Assembly (NCBI GenBank): GCA_035556715.1 | Contig: DATMER010000028.1 | Span: 152,462-216,461, forward strand | DNA: 64,000 nucleotides | Reading direction: 5' to 3' | Source: DATMER01 sp035556715 | Lineage (GTDB): Bacteria; Acidobacteriota; Thermoanaerobaculia; Multivoradales; UBA5704 | Shown here: positions 7,333 to 15,076 of the stretch, one piece after another | How positions within the stretch are numbered: position 1 is the stretch's first letter | Layout of the letters: every line of letters begins with the position of its first letter | The notes under the pieces: generated by a model | The model's input: the letters and a program-made list of their open reading frames with translations, nothing else | Databases searched by the model: none | What the model was told of the DNA's origin: nothing | Program-made: the position numbers and the translations under genes

Positions 7333-7734
7333 CTAAGAACGCAGGTCGATGCTCTCTGCTCCTTCGTAGCCCAGGATCTTGCGATCCGCAGTGGCGAGAG
7401 GAAGCTGATGAACACGGGCCGTGGCTACGATCAACTGGTCTGCTGGATCTCGATGAAAGCTCCCGGGCAATTGAGTCGCTTCTACGACTATCCGGGGCGT
7501 CAATTCGAGCAGAAGGATCCCTGGATACCGGAGTGCCTGCTCAATCCATTCTTCAACCGGGGTAGGAAGGTCGAGACGCCCGCATTCCACGAGCTTTGCT
7601 ACTTCCCAGCAGGAGATGATGCTGACACCAAGACCGCTCGCCTCGTGCTCCTTGATGAGATCCAACGAAGAGCGGCGCAGACGGCTGTCTCCATGGACCC
7701 ACCAGATCCAGATGTGGGTATCCAGGAGGATCAC
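7333..7734 (-). CDS. vapC: PIN-domain toxin (VapC-type), second pair
   Basis: 133 residues. MILLDTHIWIWWVHGD carries the first PIN Asp in the DTHxxxW form typical of one VapC subgroup. SIISCWEVAKLVECGRL supplies the Glu, and SFHRDPADQLIVATARVHQLPLATADRKI supplies the RDPADRxIxATA motif with the remaining Asp residues. It is expected to be an RNase toxin. Its ATG overlaps the antitoxin stop by 4 bp (7731-7734). It belongs to a different VapC subgroup from the one at 4969-5355, so the two pairs are not recent duplicates. Confidence 0.92.
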   Translation of the reverse strand: MILLDTHIWIWWVHGDSRLRRSSLDLIKEHEASGLGVSIISCWEVAKLVECGRLDLPTPVEEWIEQALRYPGILLLELTPRIVVEATQLPGSFHRDPADQLIVATARVHQLPLATADRKILGYEGAESIDLRS

Positions 7735-7946
7735 TGAAGGGCTTCCCAGTCGTCCTCTGCGACTGGCTCTGTGGGATCTTCGTAGCGGATGGGCAGCCCA
7801 CGTAGCGGATAGGGATTGTCACTGGACTGAGCCGGCTCGCGGCGGAGGAGAATGACCTCGACCTCGTCGCCTGCGTGGAAGGGGAGGTCCAGGAGACGCA
7901 GCTCGCCTTCCCGCTCGATCCTGGCTGCCGTCTTGTAGGCTTGCAT
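7731..7946 (-). CDS. Antitoxin of the second VapBC-type pair
   Basis: 71 residues if started at ATG 7946 (an upstream ATG at 7961 adds five). The N-terminal part, MQAYKTAARIEREGELRLLDLPFHAGDEVEVILLRRE, looks like a swapped-hairpin or SpoVT/AbrB-like DNA-binding domain as found in many antitoxins of this size. The acidic tail (EDPTEPVAEDDWEAL) would be the toxin-neutralising part. It overlaps the downstream PIN toxin by 4 bp. Assignment rests on both its sequence pattern and its position. Confidence 0.75.
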   Translation of the reverse strand: MQAYKTAARIEREGELRLLDLPFHAGDEVEVILLRREPAQSSDNPYPLRGLPIRYEDPTEPVAEDDWEALQ

Positions 7947-8028
7947 CGCCGAGGCTTCCATAAGCCCTAGAGTTTAGCAGAGCCCTCTCGGCAGCTTCAT
8001 TTCTCCACGAGCCCTCGGCAAGGCGCCC

Positions 8029-9915
8029 TCAGTTGCTGCCGGCCGGCTCCTCGTAACCGAACACGCCCCGGGTGGTGGTGCCGGCGTAGAGCCGGCGCGG
8101 GTTCTGCGGATCGATGGCCAGCTCGAAGATGTTCGTCCCTGCCAGGCCGCTGCGGATCGTCGCCCAGGTGGCGCCGCCGTCGGTGCTGCGCTTGACGCCG
8201 AAACCGTCCACGACGGCATAGACCGTGGTCGGCCTGGTGGGGGCGATGACGACATCGTTCACCTGGTTCTGGAAGCCGGGCAGGCGCGTCCAGGTCTGGC
8301 CGCTGTCCTGGCTGCGGTAGAGGCCGGTGTTCGTGCCCGCGAAGAGGGTGGACGGAGTGGCAGGATCAATGGCCAGGCTCAGAAACAGGTTGAACCCGAG
8401 CCCCGTGTCGCGATACTGCCAGGTGCTGCCTCCGTCCGCGCTGCGCAGCAGGCGGAGCTGCGACCCCTCGAAGCCCGCGACGTAGACGACGCGGGGGTCG
8501 CGGGGGTCAACCTGCACCTCGGTCACCGTCGGTCCGAACGGCGCAGGGGTCTCCACCTTCGTCCAGTGCTCTCCCCGGTCGACGGAGCGCAGCACGCCTT
8601 CGAAGCTGGCTCCCCAGAGCGCGCCGGGCTGCCGGGGATCCAGGGCGATCGAGAGCAGGGTGGTCTGTTGCCGGAATCGCCTCCAGGTCGTGCCGCCGTT
8701 GTCGCTCCGCACCAGCCACGGCTCGTCGCCGCGAAGAGCATAGACGGTCGACGGGCGCGAGGGCTCGACGAGGGCCTGCAGGATGTTGACGAGGTCTCCC
8801 GGCGGGAAGCCCAGGCCCATCGTTTTCCAGGTGGCGCCGCGGTCGGCGCTCCTCGACAGGCCCGAGCGGTCCGAGCCGGCATACAGAACGTTCGGGTCGG
8901 ACGGGTCCACGGCCACGGCGGCGACCCCCACCTCCTGGAGTCCCTTGTTGGCCCGGCGTTGCCAGGTGACGCCACGGTCGGAGCTCAGGAACACTCCGCC
9001 CGGCCTGCCATTGCCATTGCTTCCGGCATAAACGCCGCCGGAGCTCGCCGCCAGGGACACGGGATCGGCCGGTCCCTGAGCCGCCCTGGTCCAGGTCGCG
9101 CCGAAGTTGGAGCTGTAGGAGATCCCGGCACCGTGGACCGCGAGGTAGACCCGGTCCTCGTGCGTCAGAAGGTCGATGATGAAATCCTGGAGCGGCACCT
9201 CGACGACCCTGTGCCAGCGGGCTCCGCGGTCCAGGCTCCGGAACAGATCCTGGCTCGAGGCGAGATAGAGGATCGACGGGTTCCTGGCATCGATGGCGAG
9301 ATACTGCAGGCGGCGCCCTCCGCGAATGCCCGTGGCGGGCTGCCAGGTCTTCCCCAGGTCCGCGCTGCGGAAGAAGCCTTTCGTGGTAGCGAGGTAGACC
9401 CAGGGGCCGGCCGGGTCGACCGCGAGCGCCGTCGGAAACGGCGTCTTCTTCGCCTTCGGCCTTGGGAGCGTCTGCCAGGTGGCACCGCCGTCGTTGCTGA
9501 GATAGACGGTGCGCCCGGCGGCCCACACCCGGTTCGGGACCCGCGGATCGTCGACCAGCGTGAAGACGTCGCGGGGGACGCTGGAGGCGGCCGTCCAGGT
9601 CTGGCCGTCGTCGGTGCTCTTGAACAGGCCGCGGTTCCCGAGAAGCGCGTAGATCGTGTCCCCGACGACGGCGATCACGCCGCCCCCGCCCTGCTCGCGG
9701 CGGAGCAGCGTCCAGGTCTGCCCGCCATCCGTGGTCTTGAGGATGCCCAGGGCCGATCCGGTGTAGAGGGTGTCCGGGGCGGAGGGATCCGCGACCAGGT
9801 TCCACACGCTCCCCCCGTCGGGACCGAGAGGGGTCCAGACGCCCACCCCCGCGAAGGCGGGGAGCGCGAAAGCCAGGATCATCAGAGCGATGGCGAAAAG
9901 ACGATGCGCTCTCAT
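8029..9915 (-). CDS. Secreted Asp-box (BNR/sortilin-like) beta-propeller protein 1
   Basis: 628 residues with an N-terminal signal peptide (RLFAIALMILAFALPAFA). After GVWTPLGPDGGSVWNLVADP the protein consists of propeller blades marked by about 13 Asp-box motifs of the form S-x-D-x-G-x-T-W (KTTDGGQTW, KSTDDGQTW, LSNDGGATW and so on), each followed by an AxxPxxPxxLYAG-type strand. The fold is that of sialidase, Vps10 or xyloglucanase-type propellers, but I see no catalytic residues, so binding or display outside the cell is the cautious guess. It is the last of three tandem paralogues on the minus strand, 12 bp after gene 2. The very long plus-strand frame across it is a GC-rich shadow. Confidence 0.85.
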   Translation of the reverse strand: MRAHRLFAIALMILAFALPAFAGVGVWTPLGPDGGSVWNLVADPSAPDTLYTGSALGILKTTDGGQTWTLLRREQGGGGVIAVVGDTIYALLGNRGLFKSTDDGQTWTAASSVPRDVFTLVDDPRVPNRVWAAGRTVYLSNDGGATWQTLPRPKAKKTPFPTALAVDPAGPWVYLATTKGFFRSADLGKTWQPATGIRGGRRLQYLAIDARNPSILYLASSQDLFRSLDRGARWHRVVEVPLQDFIIDLLTHEDRVYLAVHGAGISYSSNFGATWTRAAQGPADPVSLAASSGGVYAGSNGNGRPGGVFLSSDRGVTWQRRANKGLQEVGVAAVAVDPSDPNVLYAGSDRSGLSRSADRGATWKTMGLGFPPGDLVNILQALVEPSRPSTVYALRGDEPWLVRSDNGGTTWRRFRQQTTLLSIALDPRQPGALWGASFEGVLRSVDRGEHWTKVETPAPFGPTVTEVQVDPRDPRVVYVAGFEGSQLRLLRSADGGSTWQYRDTGLGFNLFLSLAIDPATPSTLFAGTNTGLYRSQDSGQTWTRLPGFQNQVNDVVIAPTRPTTVYAVVDGFGVKRSTDGGATWATIRSGLAGTNIFELAIDPQNPRRLYAGTTTRGVFGYEEPAGSN

Positions 9916-9927
9916 GGTCGTTCCTCC

Positions 9928-11889
9928 TCAGTTCGCAGGTTCTGTGTAGGTGAAGAGGCCGCGCGTCAGGGTGCCGGCGTAGAGCCGGCGCGGGTCGGTC
10001 GGATCGACGAGGAGATCGAGCAGCGGCGTGGAGGTCAGCCAGCGCCGGACGGCGACCCAGGTGGCCCCCTGGTCCCTGCTGCGGAGCACGCCGAACCCGG
10101 GACGGAAGGCATAGACGGCCGTGGGTTGGGTCGGAGCGGTTTCGACCTCGCTCACCGGACCGGAGAACCCGGGCACGGCGGTCCAGGTGAGGCCCGCGTC
10201 TCGGGTCCGGTAGAGCCCGAGGTCCGTGCCGGCGTAGAGAGTGTCCGGATCGGCGGGATCGAGGGCCAGGTCGATGACGGAGAAGCCGAAGGGGGCGTTG
10301 ATCCCCTTGTCCCGCCGCTGCCAGGTTTGGCCGCGGTCGGTGCTGCGGAACACGCGCAGCTCCAGGCGGGAGAAGCCCGACGGCCGCTTCACGAACACGC
10401 CCCCCGCGGCCCAGAGCACGTCGGGATCGGTTGGATCCTGCTCCATGGCGCGGATCCAGACGTTGTCCCCGCCCGGCACCGGGAACCGCACCCAGGGGTC
10501 GCCGCCGTCGCCGTTGTGATAGAGGCCGGGAAAGCCGCCGGCCCAGACGTCGCCGGGGCGCGAGTCCTGCTCGAGATCCTCGGCGTTGAAGTTGGAGAGG
10601 ACCTGCCGCCAGGTCTCGCCGCCGTCTTCGCTGGCGAACAGGCCGCCGGTGCCGTACCCGCTGCCGGCGTAGACGGTCGCCGGATCGGTCGGAGCCACGA
10701 GGAGCGTGCTGATCCGGGGATTCGCGTTCAGGGGGAGCCCGAGGTTCAGGGGCTGCCAGCTCGCGCCCCGGTCGGTGGACTTGAAGAGGCCCGCGAGGTT
10801 GGCGGCAGCGTAGAGGACGTCCGGATCGGTGGGGTCCACGGCCACGGCGTCGACCGCCAGACTCTGGAGCCCTTTCCGCGCCGGTTCCCAGGTGAGTCCG
10901 CGATCGAGGCTGCGGAACACGCCGCCGGGGTTGCGGTCCCCAAAGGTGCCGGCATACACGGCGCCGGGACCCGCGGCGACCTCCAGGATGTCGAGGTCCT
11001 CCGGGTTCTCCGGGGCGGGGTTCCAGGTCCTGCCCCGGTCGTCGCTGTAGAAGACCCCGCGGCTGAGGACCCCGGCGAAAAGGCGATCCCCCTGCCAGGC
11101 CAGGGCGCGAACGGGAAGGGAGCTGGAAGGCGACTCGTTGAAACCGGCCTTCGTCCACTGGCCTCCGCGGTTGGTGGACTTCCAGACTCCGAGGCCCGTG
11201 CCCACGTAGAGGACCGAGGGGTTCTGCGGGTCCAGGAGGAGGTCGAAGTAGCTGGCGCCCAGGAGGCCCTTGCTCACCTTGACCCACTTCTTGCCCTGGT
11301 CGGTGCTCGTGTAGACGCCGCGCGAGTGGCTGGAGATGTAGATCTGGCCGTTGGCCGGGTCGATCGCGATGCCCTGGATCGGGTTGTCGAAGGGGTCGCC
11401 CTGGAAGCGCGTCGTCCAGTTCGCGCCGCCGTTGGTGGTGGAGAACAGACCCCTGTGCGTGCCGGCCCAGATCCTGTTGGGATTGCGCGGATCGATCGTC
11501 AGGGCGCCGACGTTGGGGCCGAACCCCGGGCGCACGCCGGGGATCCCATTGGAGGCCGGGACCCAGGACTGGCCGCCGTCGGTGCTCTTGAAGATCCCGT
11601 CGTCATCCGTGCCGATGTAGATGGCGCCGGCGGTCACCAGGATCGAGCGTACGTCGACGCCCTCGGGCTTGAGCCCGCGGCCCGCCCAGCTCCAGGTCTC
11701 GCCGCCGTCGGTGCTCCTGAACATGCCGGACTGCGTGCCGGCGAAGACGGTGTCCGGGTCGCCGGGGTCCACCGCCAACGTGTAGACGGTGCCGCCGTCA
11801 GGACCGAGCGGAGTCCAGGCTCCGAGTCCCGCGGCGGCGGGGAGTGCCAGGGCAACGAGGGCCACGATGGAAACACCAAGGTTTTTCAT
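9928..11889 (-). CDS. Secreted Asp-box beta-propeller protein 2
   Basis: 653 residues. A signal peptide (NLGVSIVALVALALPAAAG) precedes the same opening as its neighbours, GAWTPLGPDGGTVYTLAVDPGDPDTVFAG, and about 13 Asp boxes. Near residues 115-200 it shares the segment FGPNVGALTIDPRNPNRIWAG..LFSTTNGGANWTTRFQGDPFDNP with gene 3 almost word for word, so genes 2 and 3 are the closer pair. The spacings of 12 bp (to gene 1) and 4 bp (from gene 3) show one transcript. No membrane anchor or sorting tag is visible at the C-terminus. Confidence 0.85.
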   Translation of the reverse strand: MKNLGVSIVALVALALPAAAGLGAWTPLGPDGGTVYTLAVDPGDPDTVFAGTQSGMFRSTDGGETWSWAGRGLKPEGVDVRSILVTAGAIYIGTDDDGIFKSTDGGQSWVPASNGIPGVRPGFGPNVGALTIDPRNPNRIWAGTHRGLFSTTNGGANWTTRFQGDPFDNPIQGIAIDPANGQIYISSHSRGVYTSTDQGKKWVKVSKGLLGASYFDLLLDPQNPSVLYVGTGLGVWKSTNRGGQWTKAGFNESPSSSLPVRALAWQGDRLFAGVLSRGVFYSDDRGRTWNPAPENPEDLDILEVAAGPGAVYAGTFGDRNPGGVFRSLDRGLTWEPARKGLQSLAVDAVAVDPTDPDVLYAAANLAGLFKSTDRGASWQPLNLGLPLNANPRISTLLVAPTDPATVYAGSGYGTGGLFASEDGGETWRQVLSNFNAEDLEQDSRPGDVWAGGFPGLYHNGDGGDPWVRFPVPGGDNVWIRAMEQDPTDPDVLWAAGGVFVKRPSGFSRLELRVFRSTDRGQTWQRRDKGINAPFGFSVIDLALDPADPDTLYAGTDLGLYRTRDAGLTWTAVPGFSGPVSEVETAPTQPTAVYAFRPGFGVLRSRDQGATWVAVRRWLTSTPLLDLLVDPTDPRRLYAGTLTRGLFTYTEPAN

Positions 11890-11893
11890 TCAT

Positions 11894-13921
11894 TCAAGGC
11901 TCCGTGAAGGTGAACATGCTGCGGGTCAGGGTGCCGGCATAGAGCCGGCGCGGGTCGTTCGGATCGACGACCAGGTCGAGCACCGGGATCGGGGCCAGGC
12001 CGCGCCGGGCTGCGGTCCAGGTGCTGCCGCCGTCGGTGCTGCGCTGGATGCCGAACCCGGACAGGTAGGCGTAGATTGCCGAGGGCGTGGTGGGCGCGGC
12101 TTCGACCGCGGTCACCGGGGCCGTGAACCCGGGCACGCGCGCCCAGGTGAGACCCGCGTCGGTCGTCCGGTAGAGGCCGCTCTCCGTGGCGGCGTAGACG
12201 CGGCTCGGATTCGCGGGGTCGATGGCCAGGTCGAGAACGGTGAGGCCGCCGCGCGTGGGTGTGGTGGGCAGCCCCGTGTCGCGCCGCTGCCAGGTCTGCC
12301 CGCCGTCACCGCTGCGGAACACGCGCAGGTGGGCCCTGAAGCTGTGGGGCCGGATCTCGAGGAAGCTCCCCCCGGCCCACAGCACCTGCGGGTTTGTGGG
12401 GTCCACCTCGAAAGCCCGGATCTCCATGCCTTTGGGGAGCGGAAACGCCACTGGCTCCCAGGTGGCCCCGAAGTCGTCCGAGTGATACAGGGGCGAAGTG
12501 CCGGGCAGGATGTCCAGGAAGCCGGCCGCCCAGACCGCGCCGGGAGCGCGCGGGTCGGCCTCCAGCTCCTGGACGTAGAGGGGGAGATCCCTCTGATCCC
12601 AGGTCGCGCCCGCATCCCGGCTGCGGTAGAGAGCTCTGCCGGAGCCGCCGTAGAGGGTTGACGGATCGGACGGATCGATGAGGAGCGTCCTCAGGCCCGG
12701 GCCGAAGTTCGGGAGATCCAGGTCCAGGTCCAGCACCTCCCAGGTCTCGCCCCGGTCCATGGACTTGAAGAGCGCCCACTGGCTGAAGGTCGCCGTGGGG
12801 ACCACGGCGTAGAGCACGTCCGGATCGGACGGGTCCACGGCCACGAGGTCCACCCGCAGGCTGTCGATCCCGCTGCCCGGCTCCCAGGTCGCGCCCTGGT
12901 CCAGGCTGCGGAAGACTCCGCCCACGGAGACGTGCCCCGCGGTGCCGAGGAAGACGTTCCCCGCGGTGCCGGCGTAGAGGGCGTCCAGGCCGGCGGCGAG
13001 CTCGACGACCTGCGGATCTTCCGGGTTCTCGCCGGCGGGGGTCCAGGTCTTGCCCTGATCGTCGCTGTAGAAGATGCCGAGCGTCAGAGACGCGGCGTAC
13101 AGCCGGTTCCCCTGGTACGCGAGCGCGAGGACGCCCCGGTCGCCCAGCGCCGGCACCCGCCTCCAGCTCGCGCCGCGGTTGTCGCTGCGCCACAGCCCGG
13201 AGCCGGTGCCGACGTGCAGGACCGAGCGGTTGTTCGGGTCGATGACCAGGTCGTGGTAGGAGGAAGCGTTCAGGTTCCTGCTCACCTTGGTCCACCTCCT
13301 CCCCTCGTTGGTGCTGGTGTAGACCCCGCGACGGGAGCTGGCGATGAAGATCTGGCCGTTGACCGGGTCGATGGCGATGCCCGTGACCGGGTTGTCGAAA
13401 GGGTCTCCCTGGAAGCGCGTCGTCCAGGTTGCGCCGCCGTTGGTCGTGGAGAACAGCCCCCTGCGCGCGCCGGCCCAGATGCGGTTCGGATTGCGCGGGT
13501 CGACCAGGAAGGAGCCGACGCTGGGGCCCAACTCAGGGAACACGGGGGGAATGCCGTTCGAGGCCAGGAACCAGGTCGCGCCGCCGTCGGTGCTCTTGAA
13601 GACGCCGTGGGCCTGGGTGCCGATGTAGACGGCACCGGGGCGGATCAGGATCGCGCGCACCCAGACCCCCGCGGGTCCGAGGCCGCGGCTGATCACGGTC
13701 CAGGTCTCTCCGCCGTCCGTGCTCTTGAACATGCCGTTCGTGGTGCCGGCGTAGACCACATCCGGGTCGGCCGGGTCCACAGCCAAGGCCCAGACGCTGC
13801 CGCCGTCAGGACCGAGTGGCGTCCAGATGCCCACCCCTGCCGCGGCAGGCGATGCGGGAAGGACGAGCGCCAGAAAAGCCAGGATCAGCGCGAAACGACA
13901 GGTACGTAGAAGGGCATGCAT
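11894..13921 (-). CDS. Secreted Asp-box beta-propeller protein 3
   Basis: 675 residues, the first gene of the three-gene set. The signal peptide runs to about residue 28 (LILAFLALVLPASPAAA). It opens with GIWTPLGPDGGSVWALAVDPADPDVVYAG and has about 13 Asp-box motifs in the same order as gene 2, with one extra insertion (NVFLGTAGHVSVGG) between two blades. As in the others, the C-terminal motif RRLYAGTLTRSMFTF closes the last blade. The likely location is periplasmic or extracellular. The function is unknown; the family includes large cell-surface proteins and exo-acting glycosidases, but nothing here identifies a substrate. Confidence 0.85.
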   Translation of the reverse strand: MHALLRTCRFALILAFLALVLPASPAAAGVGIWTPLGPDGGSVWALAVDPADPDVVYAGTTNGMFKSTDGGETWTVISRGLGPAGVWVRAILIRPGAVYIGTQAHGVFKSTDGGATWFLASNGIPPVFPELGPSVGSFLVDPRNPNRIWAGARRGLFSTTNGGATWTTRFQGDPFDNPVTGIAIDPVNGQIFIASSRRGVYTSTNEGRRWTKVSRNLNASSYHDLVIDPNNRSVLHVGTGSGLWRSDNRGASWRRVPALGDRGVLALAYQGNRLYAASLTLGIFYSDDQGKTWTPAGENPEDPQVVELAAGLDALYAGTAGNVFLGTAGHVSVGGVFRSLDQGATWEPGSGIDSLRVDLVAVDPSDPDVLYAVVPTATFSQWALFKSMDRGETWEVLDLDLDLPNFGPGLRTLLIDPSDPSTLYGGSGRALYRSRDAGATWDQRDLPLYVQELEADPRAPGAVWAAGFLDILPGTSPLYHSDDFGATWEPVAFPLPKGMEIRAFEVDPTNPQVLWAGGSFLEIRPHSFRAHLRVFRSGDGGQTWQRRDTGLPTTPTRGGLTVLDLAIDPANPSRVYAATESGLYRTTDAGLTWARVPGFTAPVTAVEAAPTTPSAIYAYLSGFGIQRSTDGGSTWTAARRGLAPIPVLDLVVDPNDPRRLYAGTLTRSMFTFTEP

Positions 13922-13979
13922 GGAGTCCTCCTGAGCCTTCGACTGCGCTCATATGCGTCTACAGCATATCACGTCCGAT

Positions 13980-14984
13980 CTACAACGCCGAGCTCCCCGG
14001 AGGCACCAGGCGGTCTATGGCCACCCTGTCCTCCGCGGTGATCTCGACGTCGAGGACGCCCAGGCTGTCCTCGAGCTGCTCCAGGGTGCGGGGGCCGATG
14101 ATCACCGACGTCACGGCCGGATTGGCGAGCGCCCAGGCGTTGGCGAAGCGGGCGAGGGAGATGCCCTTGGCCCCGGCGAGGGGGAGCAGCGCTTCCACGA
14201 TGTCGAGCCGGCGCTGGAACTTCGGGTTCTCGATGTCGCCGATCCAGGTCTGGGAGCGCTTGCTGTCCTTGGGGTTGCCGGTCTCGCGCCGGTACTTGCC
14301 CGTGAGCCATCCCCCTTCGAGCGGGCTCCAGACGATGTTGCCGATGCCGAAGCGCTGCGTCATGGGGAAGTGCTCCTGCTCCATGACCCGGCGCAGGATG
14401 CTGTACGGCGGCTGCAGGCAGACGAAGCGCTCCCACCCGTGGCGCTCCGAGACCCACAGCGTCTCGACGATCTCCCAGGCCGCGAACCGCTTCTCCCACA
14501 GGGCCTCGCCCGCGTAGTGATTCGTGGACAGGCCGAGGTAGCGCACCTTGCCCTGCCGCACCAAGTCGTTCAGGGCGGAGAGAGTCTCCTCGACCGGGGT
14601 GGTCGGATCGGGACGGTGGATCTGGTACAGGTCGATCACGTCCGTGCCGAGGCGCCGGAGGCTGTTCTCGACCTGCTCCTGGATGGCCTTGCGGGACAGC
14701 CCGCGCTGGTTGGGGCTCTCGCCCACGGGAGCCCACACCTTGGTGGCGAGCACGGTGCCCTCCCGCCGGTCGCGGAGCGCCTTGCCCACGATGACCTCCG
14801 ACTCCCCTTCGGAGTAGCCGTTGGCCGTGTCCACGAAATTGATCCCGGCGTCGAGAGCCCGGTGGATGATCCGGATGCACTCGTCGTGATCGGGGTTGCC
14901 CCACTTGCCGAACATCATGGCACCGAGGCAGAGAGGAGAGACCTTGAGGCCGGTGTTTCCGAGGTTCCTGTAGTCCACGCGCAC
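13980..14984 (-). CDS. Aldo/keto reductase
   Basis: 334 residues. MRVDYRNLGNTGLKVSPLCLGAMMFG is the standard start of bacterial AKR12/13-type reductases. The catalytic Asp and Tyr are in NFVDTANGYSEGESE, the Lys in VLATKVW, and the His in DLYQIHRPDP. The TIM-barrel continues with GLSTNHYAGEAL and the NADPH-binding ...VIIGPRTLEQLEDSLGVLD. It probably reduces small aldehydes or ketones, or acts on a sugar derivative, with NADPH. It is monocistronic; the palindromic repeat lies just upstream of its start. Confidence 0.93.
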   Translation of the reverse strand: MRVDYRNLGNTGLKVSPLCLGAMMFGKWGNPDHDECIRIIHRALDAGINFVDTANGYSEGESEVIVGKALRDRREGTVLATKVWAPVGESPNQRGLSRKAIQEQVENSLRRLGTDVIDLYQIHRPDPTTPVEETLSALNDLVRQGKVRYLGLSTNHYAGEALWEKRFAAWEIVETLWVSERHGWERFVCLQPPYSILRRVMEQEHFPMTQRFGIGNIVWSPLEGGWLTGKYRRETGNPKDSKRSQTWIGDIENPKFQRRLDIVEALLPLAGAKGISLARFANAWALANPAVTSVIIGPRTLEQLEDSLGVLDVEITAEDRVAIDRLVPPGSSAL

Positions 14985-15025
14985 CCCCTTCGAAACGTCC
15001 AGGGGGATTATAGAGGTGAGTTGTT

Positions 15026-15071
15026 ACCCCCTCTCCCCCGGCACGGGGGAGAGGGATGGGGAGAGGGGGGA
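15026..15071. repeat. Interspersed CCCTCTCC-type palindromic repeat, copy 2
   Basis: Same element as at 2632-2677: inverted repeat at 15028-15055 with loop CGGCACG, followed by ATGGGGAGAGGGGG. It lies between the stop of the GGDEF/EAL gene (15077) and the start region of the aldo/keto reductase, where it can act as terminator of the former. Confidence 0.7.
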
Positions 15072-15076
15072 TGGGA

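Noticed and set aside
8566..11907. 1113-codon open frame on the plus strand
   Set aside because: It is antisense to two complete propeller genes with signal peptides and Asp boxes. Its product has no domain and the frame is open because of GC-rich codon bias.
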